Assembly: GCA_964016985.1 (NCBI GenBank)
Contig: OZ024826.1
Coordinates: forward strand, 71,063,768-71,127,767
DNA from: Anodontia alba
Lineage: Eukaryota; Mollusca; Bivalvia; Lucinida; Lucinidae
Length of the DNA: 64,000 nt
Reading direction: 5' to 3'
A program made the position numbers and the translations under genes. Position 1 is the first letter of the stretch, and each line of letters opens with the position of its first letter. Shown piece by piece: positions 45,418 to 58,314 of the stretch. A model generated the notes under the pieces. It made no database searches, was not told the origin of the DNA, and saw only the letters and a program-made list of their open reading frames with translations.

Positions 45418-45800
45418 CAGTGATAGAGGACATGGAAACAAAATGCATTGTTCAGTCCTTCTTTCCCCTCCCCCCCCCATATTCCCACCCTCACCTCCTC
45501 CCTGCCAAAGGGCAAGGCCATTGAAGTGGGATATGGTAATGATATCTGTCCATCTGTCCATCTGTTGTTACACTTTTGTCCAGAGCATGTCCAGCCCCCA
45601 CCCCGCCCACCCAGCCTCACACTCCCACCCATCAAAAGGCAAGGCTGTTGAAGGTGAATAATGTTATGGTCTCTGTTCATCTATCCATCTGTCATTATAC
45701 TTTTGTGCAGAGTATAAATCCACAACTATTCAAGGGATTTTGTTGAAACTTCTTGAAATGGTGAAGGACATTTAGAGAGAGAGAGCAGTGTCTGCCTTGC
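45418..45800 (+). repeat. C-rich fragments of the TTCCCCTACCG family
   Basis: Two diverged head copies separated by C-rich runs. Open frames here are Pro/Ser low-complexity. Confidence 0.5.
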
Positions 45801-47400
45801 TTATTTCTACACTGCACTTTCTTTAAATATTTATTGTTTTAGTGTCTTTATATATAACTAAAGCCTTTCTGTTGTCGGGAGGACTGATCATGTCCACATG
45901 CATGTCTTGATGCTTTAATGATTATCTCTACCTAAACATTTGGTAGATTTATGAACAGACAAAGGATTAGAGTACAGCCTGCTCCACAAGTTCACCAAGG
46001 ATGGATATGTTTCAGGTTCAAAACATTTCGAAGATAACAAAATTATGGACAGTCAAGAGCTCAGACTATCTGTCCTGGCAGGTGACAGCTCTTCTTGTGT
46101 AGTCTGGGGACAAAGTATCTAATAATAATCTGACAAAATTAAGGGGGAATGATACACATTCAGGAAGGCAACTCTGTCTGAAATGATTTTACCTCTGTGA
46201 GAGTTTTTTTATTGCTTTTAGAGTAGATCCCTTTTCAGAAGGGGCTTGGTGTGCAGGTAAGGGAACAGGAAGTCTCAAAAGTTGTCTCTCTTGTAATCAA
46301 TGGCAGAAAAATCTACCATAAGTATACAGTTCAAAACAATTTAAGGATAACAAAAGTTGTCTATGAAAATTCATGTGAATGGGACTATATAGTAATTTTG
46401 AAAAGGGACCATAAATCATGCAGAAATGCACACTAATGTTCTCCCTGTCAGAGGTGAAAGAGGACGTTCTGCCGAATCAGTCTTTCAGTGCCCATGCCCA
46501 GCCCCTTTGCAAGGCCACATCTAGTACTTTAGCTGAAGTATCCCCTGGCCTACTATTAATATGAACAAACAGCGTAAGTTCTGGCAAGACTGAACAGATG
46601 CAGAACCTTTGCTGTTTGCATATGCTGTAATGGCTCTTTTCCTGTGATACAACTCATATTGTTTTCAGAGCAGATTCCAGCGGTGCTTGTTTCAGCATTT
46701 CTATTTGCAAGACAGTGTCTTCTTTGCTCAATATCTTCTTGAAGAACTGGGCAAACTCTTATCAAAATTGCATAAGAGAGAGTTTGTTGCTACGATAATA
46801 TAATTCAAACGGAAGAGAATAGAAAGGAAGGCAATGATCAGGAATCAATACAATTACCTAACACCTTCCTTTCCAAGACACCAGAGTGAAAGAAGGATGC
46901 ACTTAAAGTAATGGCACCACAATCAAAACACTGCAAGCAGAATGCCAAAAAGATTGTTTCTTCCCAAAAAATGGCCAAACTGCTATCCAAAATAAAAATT
47001 TCACCAAGACATACATGCAAAGACATACAGTGACAGATATAGTAAACCAGCAGAAGCACTGCCTTGGAACCATTGGTAAAAAATATTACTGATGGTTTAA
47101 ATCAATTTTGCGTGGCAAGAAGCCTCGCCCTTAGTTCTGTCAGATTCTATGAGAAATTCATTTCGTTAATGACTTTGATGTTATGCAGCAGATACTACTT
47201 TTAAAATGGAGAGTCTGCATAATTTCATTTATTCACAACTTCTAGAAACTGTTTATTATGTCTGAATTTTCTGAACCAGAGAAGAGGAATCAAATACAGG
47301 AAATGTATTTTAAGTTACTTATTTTTACCACTTTAATATGAAAATGGCCTGTATAGTCTCTGACAAATCCCTTTCTTGACCATTTTGTATGTTGAAATCT
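45801..47400. other. Longest stretch without recognised elements
   Basis: About 1.6 kb with no domain, SINE or tandem core. A degenerate piece of the 22335 palindromic unit lies near 46560-46630. Several 60-73-codon open frames (for example 46251-46436 plus, 46838-47059 minus) have no recognisable features. Confidence 0.45.
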
Positions 47401-50400
47401 TTTCTGTGTCAAAAAGTTCATCCACAGTTTCTTTAAACAAGATCTTCTGCTAAACCATTGAGCCAATTTTAACCAAATTTCACAGGACTTTAGGTGGTAC
47501 TGACTGAAAATTGTTTAAAGATTTGGAATCCATGCAGGATTCTGGATTCCATGGCAACCAAAAGAAAAAAAAATAACATCTGCTTGTCAGAAACCACTGG
47601 ACCAATATCAATATAATTTGGCAGAAATGTTCCTTTGGTGATCTTCTACCAAGATTGTTCAAGTTATCATGATTTATCAAAAAACATGGCCGCCAGGGGG
47701 AGTGGCTTATTTTCCTTATGTAACTAATATAGAAAACTTTGAAATTCTTCTCCTGAGAAACCAATGGACCAATTTCAGTATTACATGGCAGAAATGTTCC
47801 TTTGGTGACCCTTTGCCAAGATTGTTCAAAATGTCATTATTCATCATAAAACATGGCTACTAGGGGCCGGGGCTTATTTTCCCTACTTATCTGTATAGAA
47901 AACGCTAAAAATGTTCTCGTGAGAAGCCACTGGACCAATTTCAGTATAATTTGGCAGAAATATATTTCTTTGATTACCTATACCAAGATTGTTCAAGCCA
48001 TCATAATTCATCAAACAAGAGGCCCACGGGCCACGGTTCGCTCACCTGAGTGACATAGCCACTGCAGACATGCAGATGTTATGCAACATTTTTCAAATCC
48101 TATCATTGCAACTAATGAAAATATCATCATTTGAGCAGTTCTTAGTTTTGAAGAAGAATATATGGGCCTGACAGTCAATGGAGCATGATCATTTGAATAA
48201 ACTATCAATCACATTTCAACAGAAGGATCAATGTGAAATTTGGTGGAAATTGGCTAAGTGGTTTCTGAAGAATCATGATTTTATACATGTAAACAACACA
48301 GTGGCAGGGAAATATTATAAATACAAACCAGATGATGGCCATCTTAGATTTCCAATCAGAACAATTTTAACTACTGTTGATCTACAAGTCACTTCGATAC
48401 TTTCAATATAAATGTATATGGCCCACACAAATAGGGAAGCAAATTTGACCTTGGAGGCAAAAAGGTCAAATGTCAACATAGAACCATCATTTGAGCAATT
48501 TTGGTACATCTCCTGTCCCCCGTAATTTGTGCAAAGATTAGGACCCAGGGCTTATTTGGTTATGGAGAAGAAGATTTTTAAAGGTTTTTACCATATATGG
48601 GCATGGCAGCCATTTTGATCAATGGACCATACCCATTTTAGCAATCTTTCATTCTCCTGCCCACGGAGGCTCCGCATGAAATTTGAGCAACACTGGCCCG
48701 GAGGCTTCAGAGGAAAAGCCATTTGAAACTATCAACATTTTTTCCATACAAATGTATGGGGCCCATACAAATGCATACAGAAGCAAACTTGACCTCGCCG
48801 TAAAAAGGTTAAATGTCAATGTATGACAATTATTTTAGCAACTTTGGTAGACCGCCCATTCCAGATGATATATGCAAAGATTCAGCCACAAGCCATCCTC
48901 GGTTTTGGAGAATAAGATTTTTAAATGTTTTTTCCCATGCAAATGCATAAGGAAGCAAACTTGACCTTGCCGTAAAAAGGTCAAATGTCAATGTATGACC
49001 ATTATTTTAGCAACTTTGGTAGACCCCCTGTCCCCGATGATTTATGCAAACATTCAGCCCCAAAGCATCCTCGGCTCTAGAGAAGAAGATTTATAAAGGT
49101 TTTTACCATATATGGGCATGGCGCCCATCTTGGTCAACGAACCATGACCATTTTAGCAATCTTTTGTTCTCCGTACCTAAGGAGGCTCCATATGAAATTT
49201 GAGCAAAATTGGCTCAGAGGCTCCAGAGGAGAAGTTGTTTGAAATTCTGAACATTTTTCCCATACAAATGCATAAGGAAGCAAAATTGACCTTAACGTAA
49301 AAAGGTCAAATGTCAATGTACAACCATTATTTTAGCAATTTTGGTAGCCCTCCTGTTCCTGAAGATATATGCAAAGATTTAACCATAAGGCATGCTTGGT
49401 TTTGGAGAAGAAGATTTTTAAAGGTTTTTCCCATACAAATGCATAGGGAAGCAAACTTGACCTTGCCGTAAAAAGGTCAAAAGTCAACTTACAACAATTC
49501 TTTTAGCAATGTTGGTAGACCTCCCGTCCCCGATGATTCCTGCAAAGGTTCAGCCCCAAGGCATTCTCTGTTCTGGAGGAGAAGATTTTTAAAGGTTTTT
49601 ACCATATATGGGCGTGGCGGCCATCTTGGTCAATGGACAGCGACCATTTTAGCAATTTTTCGTTCCCCCACCCTAAGGAGGCTCCATATGAAATTTGAGC
49701 AAAATTGGCCCAGAGGCTCCAGAGGAGAAGTTGTTTGAAATTCTGAACATTTTTCCCATACAAATGCATAAGGAAGCAAAATTGACCTTAACGTAAAAAG
49801 ATCAAATGTCAATGTACGACCATTATTTTAGCAAATTTGGTAGCTCTCCTGTTCCCGAAGATATATGCAAAGATTCAGCCACAAGGCATGCTCGGTTTTG
49901 GAGAAGAAGATTTTTAAAGGTTTTTCCCATACAAATGCATAGGGAAGCAAACTTGACCTTGCCGTAAAAAGGTCAAACGTTAATGTACGACAATTCTTTT
50001 AGCAATTTTGGTAGACCTCCCATCCCCAATGATTCCTGCAAAGGTTCAGCCCCAAGGCGTTCTCGGTTCTGGAGAAGAAGATTTTTAAAGGTTTTTACCA
50101 TATATGGGCGTGGCGGCCAGCTTGGTCAACGGACCGCGACCATTTTAGCAATTTTTCGTTCCCCCACCCTAAGGAGGCTCCATATGAAATTTGAGCAAAA
50201 TTGGCTCAGCGGTTTCAGAGGAGAAGTCGTTTGAAAATGTTAACGGACGGACGGACGCACGGACAGACGCACGGACGACGGACGAAAAGTGATCACAATA
50301 GCTCATCCTGAGCAGAGCTCAGGTGAGCTAAAAACATGGCTGCCAGGGGGTGAGGCTTATTTTCCCTATATATCTATATAGAAAACAATAAAATCTTTGT

Positions 50401-51464
50401 GTCAGAAACCACTGGACTGATTTCAATATTACTTGCAGAAATGTTCTTTTGGTGATTGTTCAAGCTGTCATGATTCGTCAATAAAACTGGCCCCCAGGTG
50501 GTGGGGCTTATTTTCCCAAATATGTATTTAGAAAATTTTAAAAATCTTTTTGTGAGAAGCCACTGGACCGATTTCAATATAATCGGGCAGAAGTGTTTCT
50601 TTGGTGACCCTATACCAACATTGTTCAAGTCATCATGATTCATCAAAAAACATGGCTGCTAGGAGGTGGGGCTTATTTTCCCTATATATCTACATAGAAA
50701 ACTTTAAAAATCTTTTTGTGAGAAACCACTTGACCGATTTCAATATAATATGGCAGAAGTGTTTCTTTGATGACCCTCAACCAAGATTGTTCAAGCCATC
50801 ATGATTTGCCAAAAAACATGACAGCCAGGGGATGGGGCTTATTTTCCCTATATATGAATATAGAAAACATAGATTTTCTGGTCAGAAATCACTGAACCTA
50901 TTTCAGTATTACTTGTCAGAAATGTATCTTTCGTGACCCTCTACCAAGATTGTTCAAGTCGACACAATTTGTCAAAAATCATGGCCACCAGGAGGCGGGG
51001 CTTATTTTCACTATATATCTGTATAGAAAACTTTAAAAATTCTTGTTTTGTGAGAAACCACTGGACGGATTTCAATATAATTTGGCAGAAGTGTTTCTTT
51101 AGTGACCCTGTACCAAGTTTGTTCAAGCACATGGCTGCCATGGAATGGGTCTTATTTTTCCTATATATCTACATAGGAAACTTTAGAAATCTTCTTGTAA
51201 GAAACCACTGGATGGATTTCAATATCACTTGACAGAAATATTCCTTTTGTTACCCTCTACCAAGATTGTTCAAGCTGTCATGATTTGGCAAAAGCCAGGT
51301 GGGGTTTATTTTCCCTATATATCAATATAGAAAACTTCTTGTCAGAAACCACTGAACCGATTTCAATATTACTTAGAAGCAATGTTCTTTTGGTGACCCT
51401 CCACTTAGATTTATCTAGCCAACATGATTCATAAAAAAAACATGGCCGCCAGGGGATGGGGCTT
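47401..51464 (+). mobile_element. Family-1 array element split by a 2.3-kb element
   Basis: It starts with the family-1 head-proximal sequence (~47401-47560, AAACCATTGAGCCAATTTTAA). Units run to 48015 and resume at 50330 with AAAAACATGGCTGCCAGGGG, which continues the broken unit exactly. No CTTGTT tail is present before the 51465 element. Confidence 0.8.
48016..50329 (-). mobile_element. Inverted, longer copy of the 1733-3526 element
   Basis: The left end CAAGAGGCCCACGGGCC and GCTCACCTGAGTGAC are the reverse complement of the 3' tail of 1733-3526. The right end GAGCTCAGGTGAGCT is the reverse complement of its head. It has four ~497-bp units (marks near 48660, 49187, 49683 and 50165) against about three. 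It inserted into an A-run of a family-1 unit. Confidence 0.88.
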
Positions 51465-52442
51465 ATTAGCTCATATGGAGTTTTTCTCCAGGTCAGCTTA
51501 TGCCATGGCCTGTTGTCTGTCGTCCATCGTTAGCTTTTCACATTTTTGATATCTCCTCCAGAACCATGTTGTATTGAGCTGAAACTTAGTGGGAAGCATT
51601 GTGGCAACATGGCAATTCAGAATTGCTGAAATCATTCCATTTCAGTATTCAAGATGGCCATCATGGCGGCCATCTTGGAATTCTTTCAACGACATCTCTT
51701 CCAAAACAGTGAGTCTGATTGAGCTGAAACTTGATGGGAGGCATCGGAGCAACATAGAGATTCAGAATTGCTAAAATCGTTCTGTACCAATATCCAAGAT
51801 GGCTGCCATGACGGCTATCTTGAAATTCTTCAAACAACATCTCCTCCCGAACCGTAAGTCAGACTGAGCCAGAACTTGATGGGAGGCATCACAGTGACAC
51901 AGAGATTCAGAATTGCTAAAATCGTTCCGTTCTGATATCCAAGATGGTTGCCATGGCGGCCACCTTGAAATTCTTCAAACGACATCTCCCAAACTGTAAG
52001 TCAGATTGAGCCGAAACTTGATGGGAGGCATCGGCGCAACATAGAGATTCAGAATTACTAAAATCATTCCATTCCAATGTCCAAGATGGCCACCATGGCG
52101 GCCATCTTGAAATTCTTCAAACGACATCTCCTCCCAAACCATAAGTTGGATTGAGCCAAAACTTGATTGGAAGCATCACATACAGTGACACAGAGATTCA
52201 GAATTGCTAAAATTGTTCTGTTCCTATATCCGGGTGCCATCTTAAAATTCTTCCAAACCATAAGTCAGATTGAGCCAAAACTTGATGGAAGGCTTTGGAG
52301 CATTATAGAAATTCAGAATTGCCAAAATCGTTCCAAAAAATTTCAAAAATCTTAAAGCAGTGAACTTGAGTGAAACTTTAATTGTAAGTACGCAAATCTG
52401 TTTGCTCCGGTGAGTGATGTAGATCTATCATGTTCCCCTTGT
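51465..52442 (+). mobile_element. Hairpin element with GAGATTCAGAATTGCTAAAA core
   Basis: The head AGCTCATATGGAG...CTCCAGGTCAGCT is followed by GTTGTCTGTCGTCCATCG, then about five ~155-bp units that also contain CCAAGATGGCC / GGCCATCTTG. The tail TTTGCTCCGGTGAGTGATG...CCCCTTGTT matches the family-1 tail at 1420-1512, so core and tail come from different families. Confidence 0.78.
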
Positions 52443-52779
52443 TATTATTTTTCAGAGAAAATAAGGCAACAGATGTGTAAATCATCTATAAGGCAGATAT
52501 CACATAAAATGTCTAGCCTTCTTTTCTCTGAAAAATAAAGACAGACAATTTGTATGAAAAGTCAAGCCTTATTTTCTCAGAAATAAAATAAAAAAATATT
52601 GACATTGTCATCTACTACAGATTTGCTTGGCACATTAAGGGTTAACTTACCAGTTTTGTCTGACTACTGTCTGACCAGTTTTGTGGACTAACAGATTTTG
52701 AAAATCTGGCCACCTGTGCCCCTGTTTTATATATGTTATGCAAGACATAGACTAAAGTGCCTTTTTAGCTGATTTGAGC
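52443..52779. other. Spacer without recognised genes
   Basis: Nothing identifiable beyond a repeated TTATTTTCTCTGAAAAA-like motif. Confidence 0.4.
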
Positions 52780-52990
52780 ATGTAGTGCTCAAGGTGAGCT
52801 TGTGTATCTTACATCACCAGGGCGTCCAACTGATATTGGCTTACAGTTGGGCAAGGCCTGCTATCCTTGTAGCAGGTAAGGGTAGAGGGGGAATGTTTCT
52901 ATTTCTTCTGTTTTTTCACTTTCATTCCTGTTCCTCTTTCTTCCCTGTCCATCTCTTTCATCTCCTCTACTATATCTTCTATCTCACCTG
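52780..52990 (+). mobile_element. 5' half of the SINE/LINE seen at 45111
   Basis: GCGTCCAACTGATATTGGC and GGCAAGGCCTGCTATCC followed by the TC-rich stretch. It stops at ATCTCACCTGAGC, a head of another repeat. Confidence 0.7.
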
Positions 52991-53767
52991 AGCATTTTTA
53001 GCTCGCCTCTACGAAAGTACAGGAAGAACTATTGCACTACCCCCTGCTCGCCTCTACGAAAGTACAGGAAGAACTATTGCACTACCCCCTGCTTATGACC
53101 TAGAGGTCAAGGTCACAGACTTAGAAATTTATGTTAAAGTTTTGCATCTAAGTTGTTAACATCTCTTAATTTCTAAATCCTTGCATGGATTTACTGTATA
53201 TTTGGTATGATAATAGATATTGGTCCAAAATTTTATTTGGCACTACCAACCCCTACCCTCTTAATTTCTAAATCCTTGCATGGAGTTACTTTATATTTGT
53301 CATGATTATAGATATTGGTCCAAAATTTTATTGGGCACCATTCCCACCCCTGCTTATGACCTAGAGGTCAAGGTCACAGACTTAGAAATTTATGTTAAAG
53401 TTTTGCGTCTAAGTTTTAAGATCTCTTTATTTCTTAATCCTTGTATGGATTTACTGTATATTTGGTATGATAATAGATATTGGTCCAAAATTCTATTTGG
53501 CACTACCCCCTCCCCCCCTCCTCCCCCCACCTGCTTATGACCTGAAGGTCCAGGTCACAGACTTAGAAATTTATGTTAAAGTTTTGCATTAAATTTTTTA
53601 AGATCTCTTAATTTCTAAATTCTTGTATGGATTTACTTTCTATTTGGCATGATTATAGATATTGCTCCAAAATTTTATTCAGCACTATCCCTGCCCTATA
53701 ACCTACAGGTCAAGGTCACGGACCTAGAAGTTATATGTTATTTATCTTTTATTTATTCAGCTAGTTT
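52991..53767 (+). repeat. Tandem array, ~190-bp AGGTCAAGGTCACAGACTTA units
   Basis: A 48-bp block starting GCTCGCCTCTACGAAAG is repeated directly at 53001 and 53049. Then about four diverged units carry GACCTAGAGGTCAAGG, TTAGAAATTTATGTTAAAG and GATATTGGTCCAAAATT. Confidence 0.75.
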
Positions 53768-53778
53768 TCAAATCATAC

Positions 53779-54017
53779 CCGCGGGCCCCCGTAGCCTGGT
53801 GGATAAGAGAGTTGACTCTTAATCTATTAGGTTTCTCACCGCTGTGGTTCGAGCCTCGCTCGGGTCATATGTGGGAAAGCCAAGTTCTGCTTACGGATGG
53901 TCAGGTGGTTTTTCTCCGGGTTCTCCAGTTTTCGCCCACCTTCGATGAACGATCGGCTCGATATAAGTCAAATATTCTTGAAAGGGCCGTAAAACCCAAA
54001 TCAAAACAAAAAAAAAA
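53779..54017 (+). mobile_element. tRNA-derived SINE, family S3
   Basis: A box GTAGCCTGGTGGATAAG and B box GGTTCGAGCCT, a body with GGTGGTTTTTCTCCGGGTT, and an end GGGCCGTAAAACCC plus an A-rich tail. The 11-bp target duplication TCAAATCATAC is at 53768-53778 and 54018-54028. Confidence 0.88.
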
Positions 54018-54028
54018 TCAAATCATAC

Positions 54029-54126
54029 TATTTATATTTGGTATATAGATAGCAGCTATGGAAGATGTTCATCCAAAATTATATCCAGTACCATGTCTTT
54101 CATTCCCCCCTCCACTCCTCCTCCCC

Positions 54127-54157
<31 letters not shown>

Positions 54158-55510
54158 ACACACTCAAAATGTTTGTCTTGATGATTTCTAGGTCAAGTTT
54201 GAAACTGGACACTTGGGGTCAAAAACTAGGTCACCATGCCAATCAAAGGAAAACCTTGTTAACACTCTAGCGGTAACATTTTTGAAGCAATCATCATGAA
54301 TCTTGCTCAAAATGTTTGTCTTGATGATTTCTAGGTCAAGTTCAAACTGGGTCACTTGGGGTAAAAAACTAGGTCACCCAGCCAAATCAAAGGAAAACCT
54401 TGTTAACACTCTAGCGATCACATTTTTGAAGCAATCATCATGAATTTTGCTCAAAATGTTTGTCTTGATAATTTTTAGGTCAAGTTTGAAACTGGGTCAC
54501 TTTGGATCAAAAACTAGGTCACCATGCCAAATCAAAGGAAAACCTTGTTAACACTCTAGAGGTCACATTTTTGAAGTGATCATCATGAATGAATCTTGCT
54601 CAAATGTTTGTCTTGATGATTTCTAGGTCAGCTTTGAAACTGGGTCACTTGGGGTCAAAACTAGCTAACCAGGCCAAATTAAAGGAAAACATTGTTAACA
54701 CTCCAGAGGTAACATTTTTGAAGTAATCATCATGAATATCACTCAAAATGTTTGTCTTGATGATTTCTAGGTCAAGCTCTGAACTGGGCCACTTGGGATT
54801 AAAAATTAGGTTACCGGGCGAAATCAAAGGAAAAACCTTGTTAACACTCTAGAGGTCACATTTTTGAAGCAATTATCATGAATCTTGCTCAAAATGTTTA
54901 TCTTGATGATTTCTAGGTCAAGTTTGAAACTGGGTCACTTAGGATCAAAACCTAGGTCACCAGGCCAAATCAAAGGAAAATGTTACCACTCTAGAGGTCA
55001 CATTTTTGAATCAGTCATCATGAATCTTACTCAAAATGTTTGTCTTGATGATTTCTCGGTCAAGTTTCAAACTGGGTCACTTGGGGTGAAAAGCTAGGTC
55101 ACCAGGCCAAATCAACGGGAAACCTTTTTAACACTAGTGGTAACATTTTTTAAGTAATCCTCATGAATATCACTAAAATGTCTGTCTTGATTATTTCTAG
55201 GTCAAGTTCGAAATTGGACAACTAGAGGTCAAAACTAGGTCACCACTCCAAATCAAAGGAAAACCTTGTTAACACTCTAGTGGTCGTATTTTTGAGGCAA
55301 TCATCATGAATCTTGCTCAAAATGTTTGTCTTGATGACTTCTAGGTCAAGTTTGAAAGTCGGTCACTTGGGTGAAATCAAAGGAAAACCTTGTTAACACT
55401 CTAGAGGTCACATTTTTGAAGTGATCATCATGAATGAATCTTTCTCAAAATGTTTGTCTTGATGATTTCTAGGTGAACTTTTGGAACTGGGTCACTTATG
55501 ACCTATATTT
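54029..55510 (+). repeat. Tandem array, ~145-bp TCTTGATGATTTCTAGGTCA units
   Basis: About nine units with AACTGGGTCACTTGGGGTC, CCAAATCAAAGGAAAACC, TTAACACTCTAGAGGTCAC and CAATCATCATGAATCTTG. A poly-C run (~54123-54143) and a (CA)n run (~54143-54163) precede the array. Confidence 0.88.
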
Positions 55511-55626
55511 CATGGTCCAGTGACTTTCTTAAGTTTTTCAGTTTAGTCAGTTTCTCAGTAACTATTGGTCCTACAGAGTGATATTTGACACTTGTGAAGT
55601 GTTTGTGTTTAGGTTAGTTTCTCAGT

Positions 55627-56500
55627 AATATGAGCTTAACTATACCTAATTTAGTGTCACAGAGGCCTTTCTGTTATTTAAACTTCATCAGTGTGACTAA
55701 ACCCCAAAAGTTTGGAAATGAAACATATGATGCGCATGTCTGGCAAGCAGCAAGACATACAGAAAGCAAAATAAGCCTAAAAAGTGGATCCTGAACCCGC
55801 TGGGATACATGTCATTTTTACAAGTCAGTCTTAGTTTTAGATTTTTTTTTTTAATTTGTACTATAACAAAGATTGAGGTATAAAATTCAATGTTTAATTC
55901 AGTACCTTAGTACTGACGTTAACACCGCAGTATCAACCTCAGCACTTAGGAACTGATACTGAGCTGATGATATCCTCGGGGATGAACAAATCATCCACCA
56001 GCAGAGATACTGACCCACTAGTTTGCAATATGAGCTTAACCATACCTAATTTAGTGCCACAGAGGCCTTTCTGTTATTTAAACTTCATCAGTGTGACTAA
56101 ACCCCAAAAGTTTGGAAATGAAACGTATGATGTGCATGTCTGGCAAGCAGCAAGACATACAGAAAGCAAAATAAGCCTAAAAAGTGGATCATGAACCCGC
56201 TAAGATACATGTCATTTTTACAAGTCAGTCTTAGTTTTAGAATTTTTTTTTGAATTTGTACTATAACAAAGATTGAGGTATAAAATTCAGTGTTTAATTC
56301 AGTACCTTAGTACTGACGTTAACACCACAGTATCAACCTCAGCACTTAGGAACTGATACTGAGCTGATGATATCCTCGGGGACGAACGAATCATCCACCA
56401 GCAGAGATACCGACCCAGTAGTTTGCAATATGAGCTTAACTATACCTAATTTAGTGCCACAGAGGCCTTTCTGTTATTTAAACTTCATCAGTTGCTCATA
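55627..56500 (+). repeat. 400-bp tandem duplication
   Basis: AATATGAGCTTAAC starts at 55627, 56027 and 56427, a shift of exactly 400 bp. There are two full copies and a ~70-bp third, with few differences. No coding content is evident. Confidence 0.93.
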
Positions 56501-56812
56501 CAGCCAGTGATACTTAGCACATGCATACATCTTAGCATGGCCTCTTGAGTGCAGTCATCCTTATTTGACCTTGACCTCTATTTCACAGTCCATTAGACAT
56601 GCTAGATGGTTTTACTTGTTAATATATTCATCATGAATTTTGATCAGAATGTTTGCCTTGATCAGTTCTAGGTCAGGTTCTGTAAGTGCTATGATACTCA
56701 GGTGAGTGTTACAGGGCCATTATGGGCCTCTTGTCTCTCTTTCTCTGGGAGATGATACAAAATGATCCACAGGGTGGACATGTCATTAAAACCCAACTCA
56801 ATCAATCAATGA
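56501..56812 (+). repeat. Element tail and SINE/LINE 3' fragment
   Basis: A tail with GATACTCAGGTGAGTGTTAC and GGGCCATTATGGGCC and CTCTTGT (to ~56733) is followed by TCTCTGGGAGATGATACAAA and (CAAT)n, matching the end of 45111-45417. Confidence 0.65.
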
Positions 56813-58314
56813 GCTATCTGTATAGGTCAGTTGTCCGTTGTCCATCCTTCATCATCCAGCATCTGTCATCAGTTATCTGTTAACATTTGGCATTTCCTCT
56901 TAAACCACTGAGCTAATTTTACCCAAATTAAACAGGAATGATCCTTGGGTTGAAACTGAAAGTTGTCAAATGATTTGGAATCCTGGCCAGATTCTGTTTG
57001 GCATGCCAGACAAAAGAAAAAAAAACTTTAAAAATCTTCTTGTCAGAAACTTTTCTTTGGTGACCCTCTGTCAAGATTGTTCAAGCCATCATGATTTGTC
57101 AGAAAACATGGCTGCCATGCGCTAGGGCTTATTTTCCCCTACATATCTATATAGAAAACTTTAAAAAAAAATCTTCTTGTCAGAAACCGTTGAACTGATT
57201 TCAGTATAATTTGGCAGAAATGTTCCTTTTGTGACCCTGTCCGAAGATTGTTCAAGCCATTATGATTTGTCAGAAAACATGATTGCCAGGGGCTGGGGCT
57301 TATTTTTCCCAGAATATCTAAATAGAAACGTTTAAAAATCTGCTTGTCAGGAACCGTTGAACTGATTTCAGTATAATTTGGCAGAAATGTTGCTTTGATG
57401 ACCCTGTACCAAGATTGTGCAAGCCATTATGATTTATCAAATAAAACATGAAATGATAATACCCCACCATTATCATGTCCCGGGCAGATAACTCTGTCAG
57501 AATTGACGAAATTTGCTAGTGAGCAATCCAAAAGCAGATCTTCGCAGTTTAAATGCACATATCAAATTTGGTGAAAATCCATTGAGATTTACTCAAGTTA
57601 TTGTTCTGAAAGTAAAATATGGATGTATTGCAGGCAGATAACTCTGTCAAAAATGGACCAAATTTGCCAGTTAACAATCCCAAAGCAGATCTCCACAATA
57701 TCAATGTACATTCCAAGTTTGGTGAAAATCCATTGATATTTACTAAAGTTATCATCTAGAAATGAAAATATGAATGTGTTGTGGGCAGATAACTCTGTCA
57801 AAAATTGAAGAAATTTGCCCATTAGCAATCCAAAACCAGGTCTCCACAATACCAATGCACACACCAAGTTTGGAGAATATCCATTGATATTTACTAAAGT
57901 TATCATCCAGAAATGAAAATACAGACATATCGTGGGCATATAACGCTGTCAAACGTCAACGAAATTTGCCCATTAACAATCCCAAACCAGATCTCGACAA
58001 TATCAATGCACACACCCAGTTTGGTGAAAATCCATTGACATTTACTCAAGTTATTGTCCGGAAACGAAAATACGGAGGGACGTATGGCAGACGGACAGAC
58101 ACATGGATAGCCAACGTGATACCATAATACCCCGCCACTATCATGTGGCGGGGTATAAAAATATGGCCACCAGGGGTTGGGGCTTATTTTTTTCCTAAAA
58201 GTCTTCATGTCAGAAACCACCAGATTGATTTCAATATAATTTAGCAGAAATATTCCTTTGGTAACTCTGTAACAAGATTGTTCAAGCCATGATGATTTGT
58301 TAACCAAGAGGGCC
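56813..58314 (+). mobile_element. Family-1 array element, split at 57459-58156
   Basis: The head-proximal text (TAAACCACTGAGCTAATTTTA) is followed by three family-1 units to ~57458 and a further unit from 58157 (AATATGGCCACCAGGGG). Confidence 0.75.
57459..58156 (-). mobile_element. ATACCCCGCCAC-hairpin element
   Basis: On the minus strand the head is the perfect 12-bp hairpin ATACCCCGCCAC / GTGGCGGGGTAT (58127-58156), followed by a TGTCCGTCTGCC microsatellite. Four ~155-bp units carry GGGCAGATAACTCTGTCAAA and CCATTGATATTTACTAAAG. The other end (57459-57477) repeats the left half of the hairpin directly (ATACCCCACCATTATCATG). Confidence 0.8.

Noticed and set aside
45448..45661. Pro/Ser-rich frames on plus and Gly-rich on minus
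   Set aside because: Translation of C-rich simple sequence.
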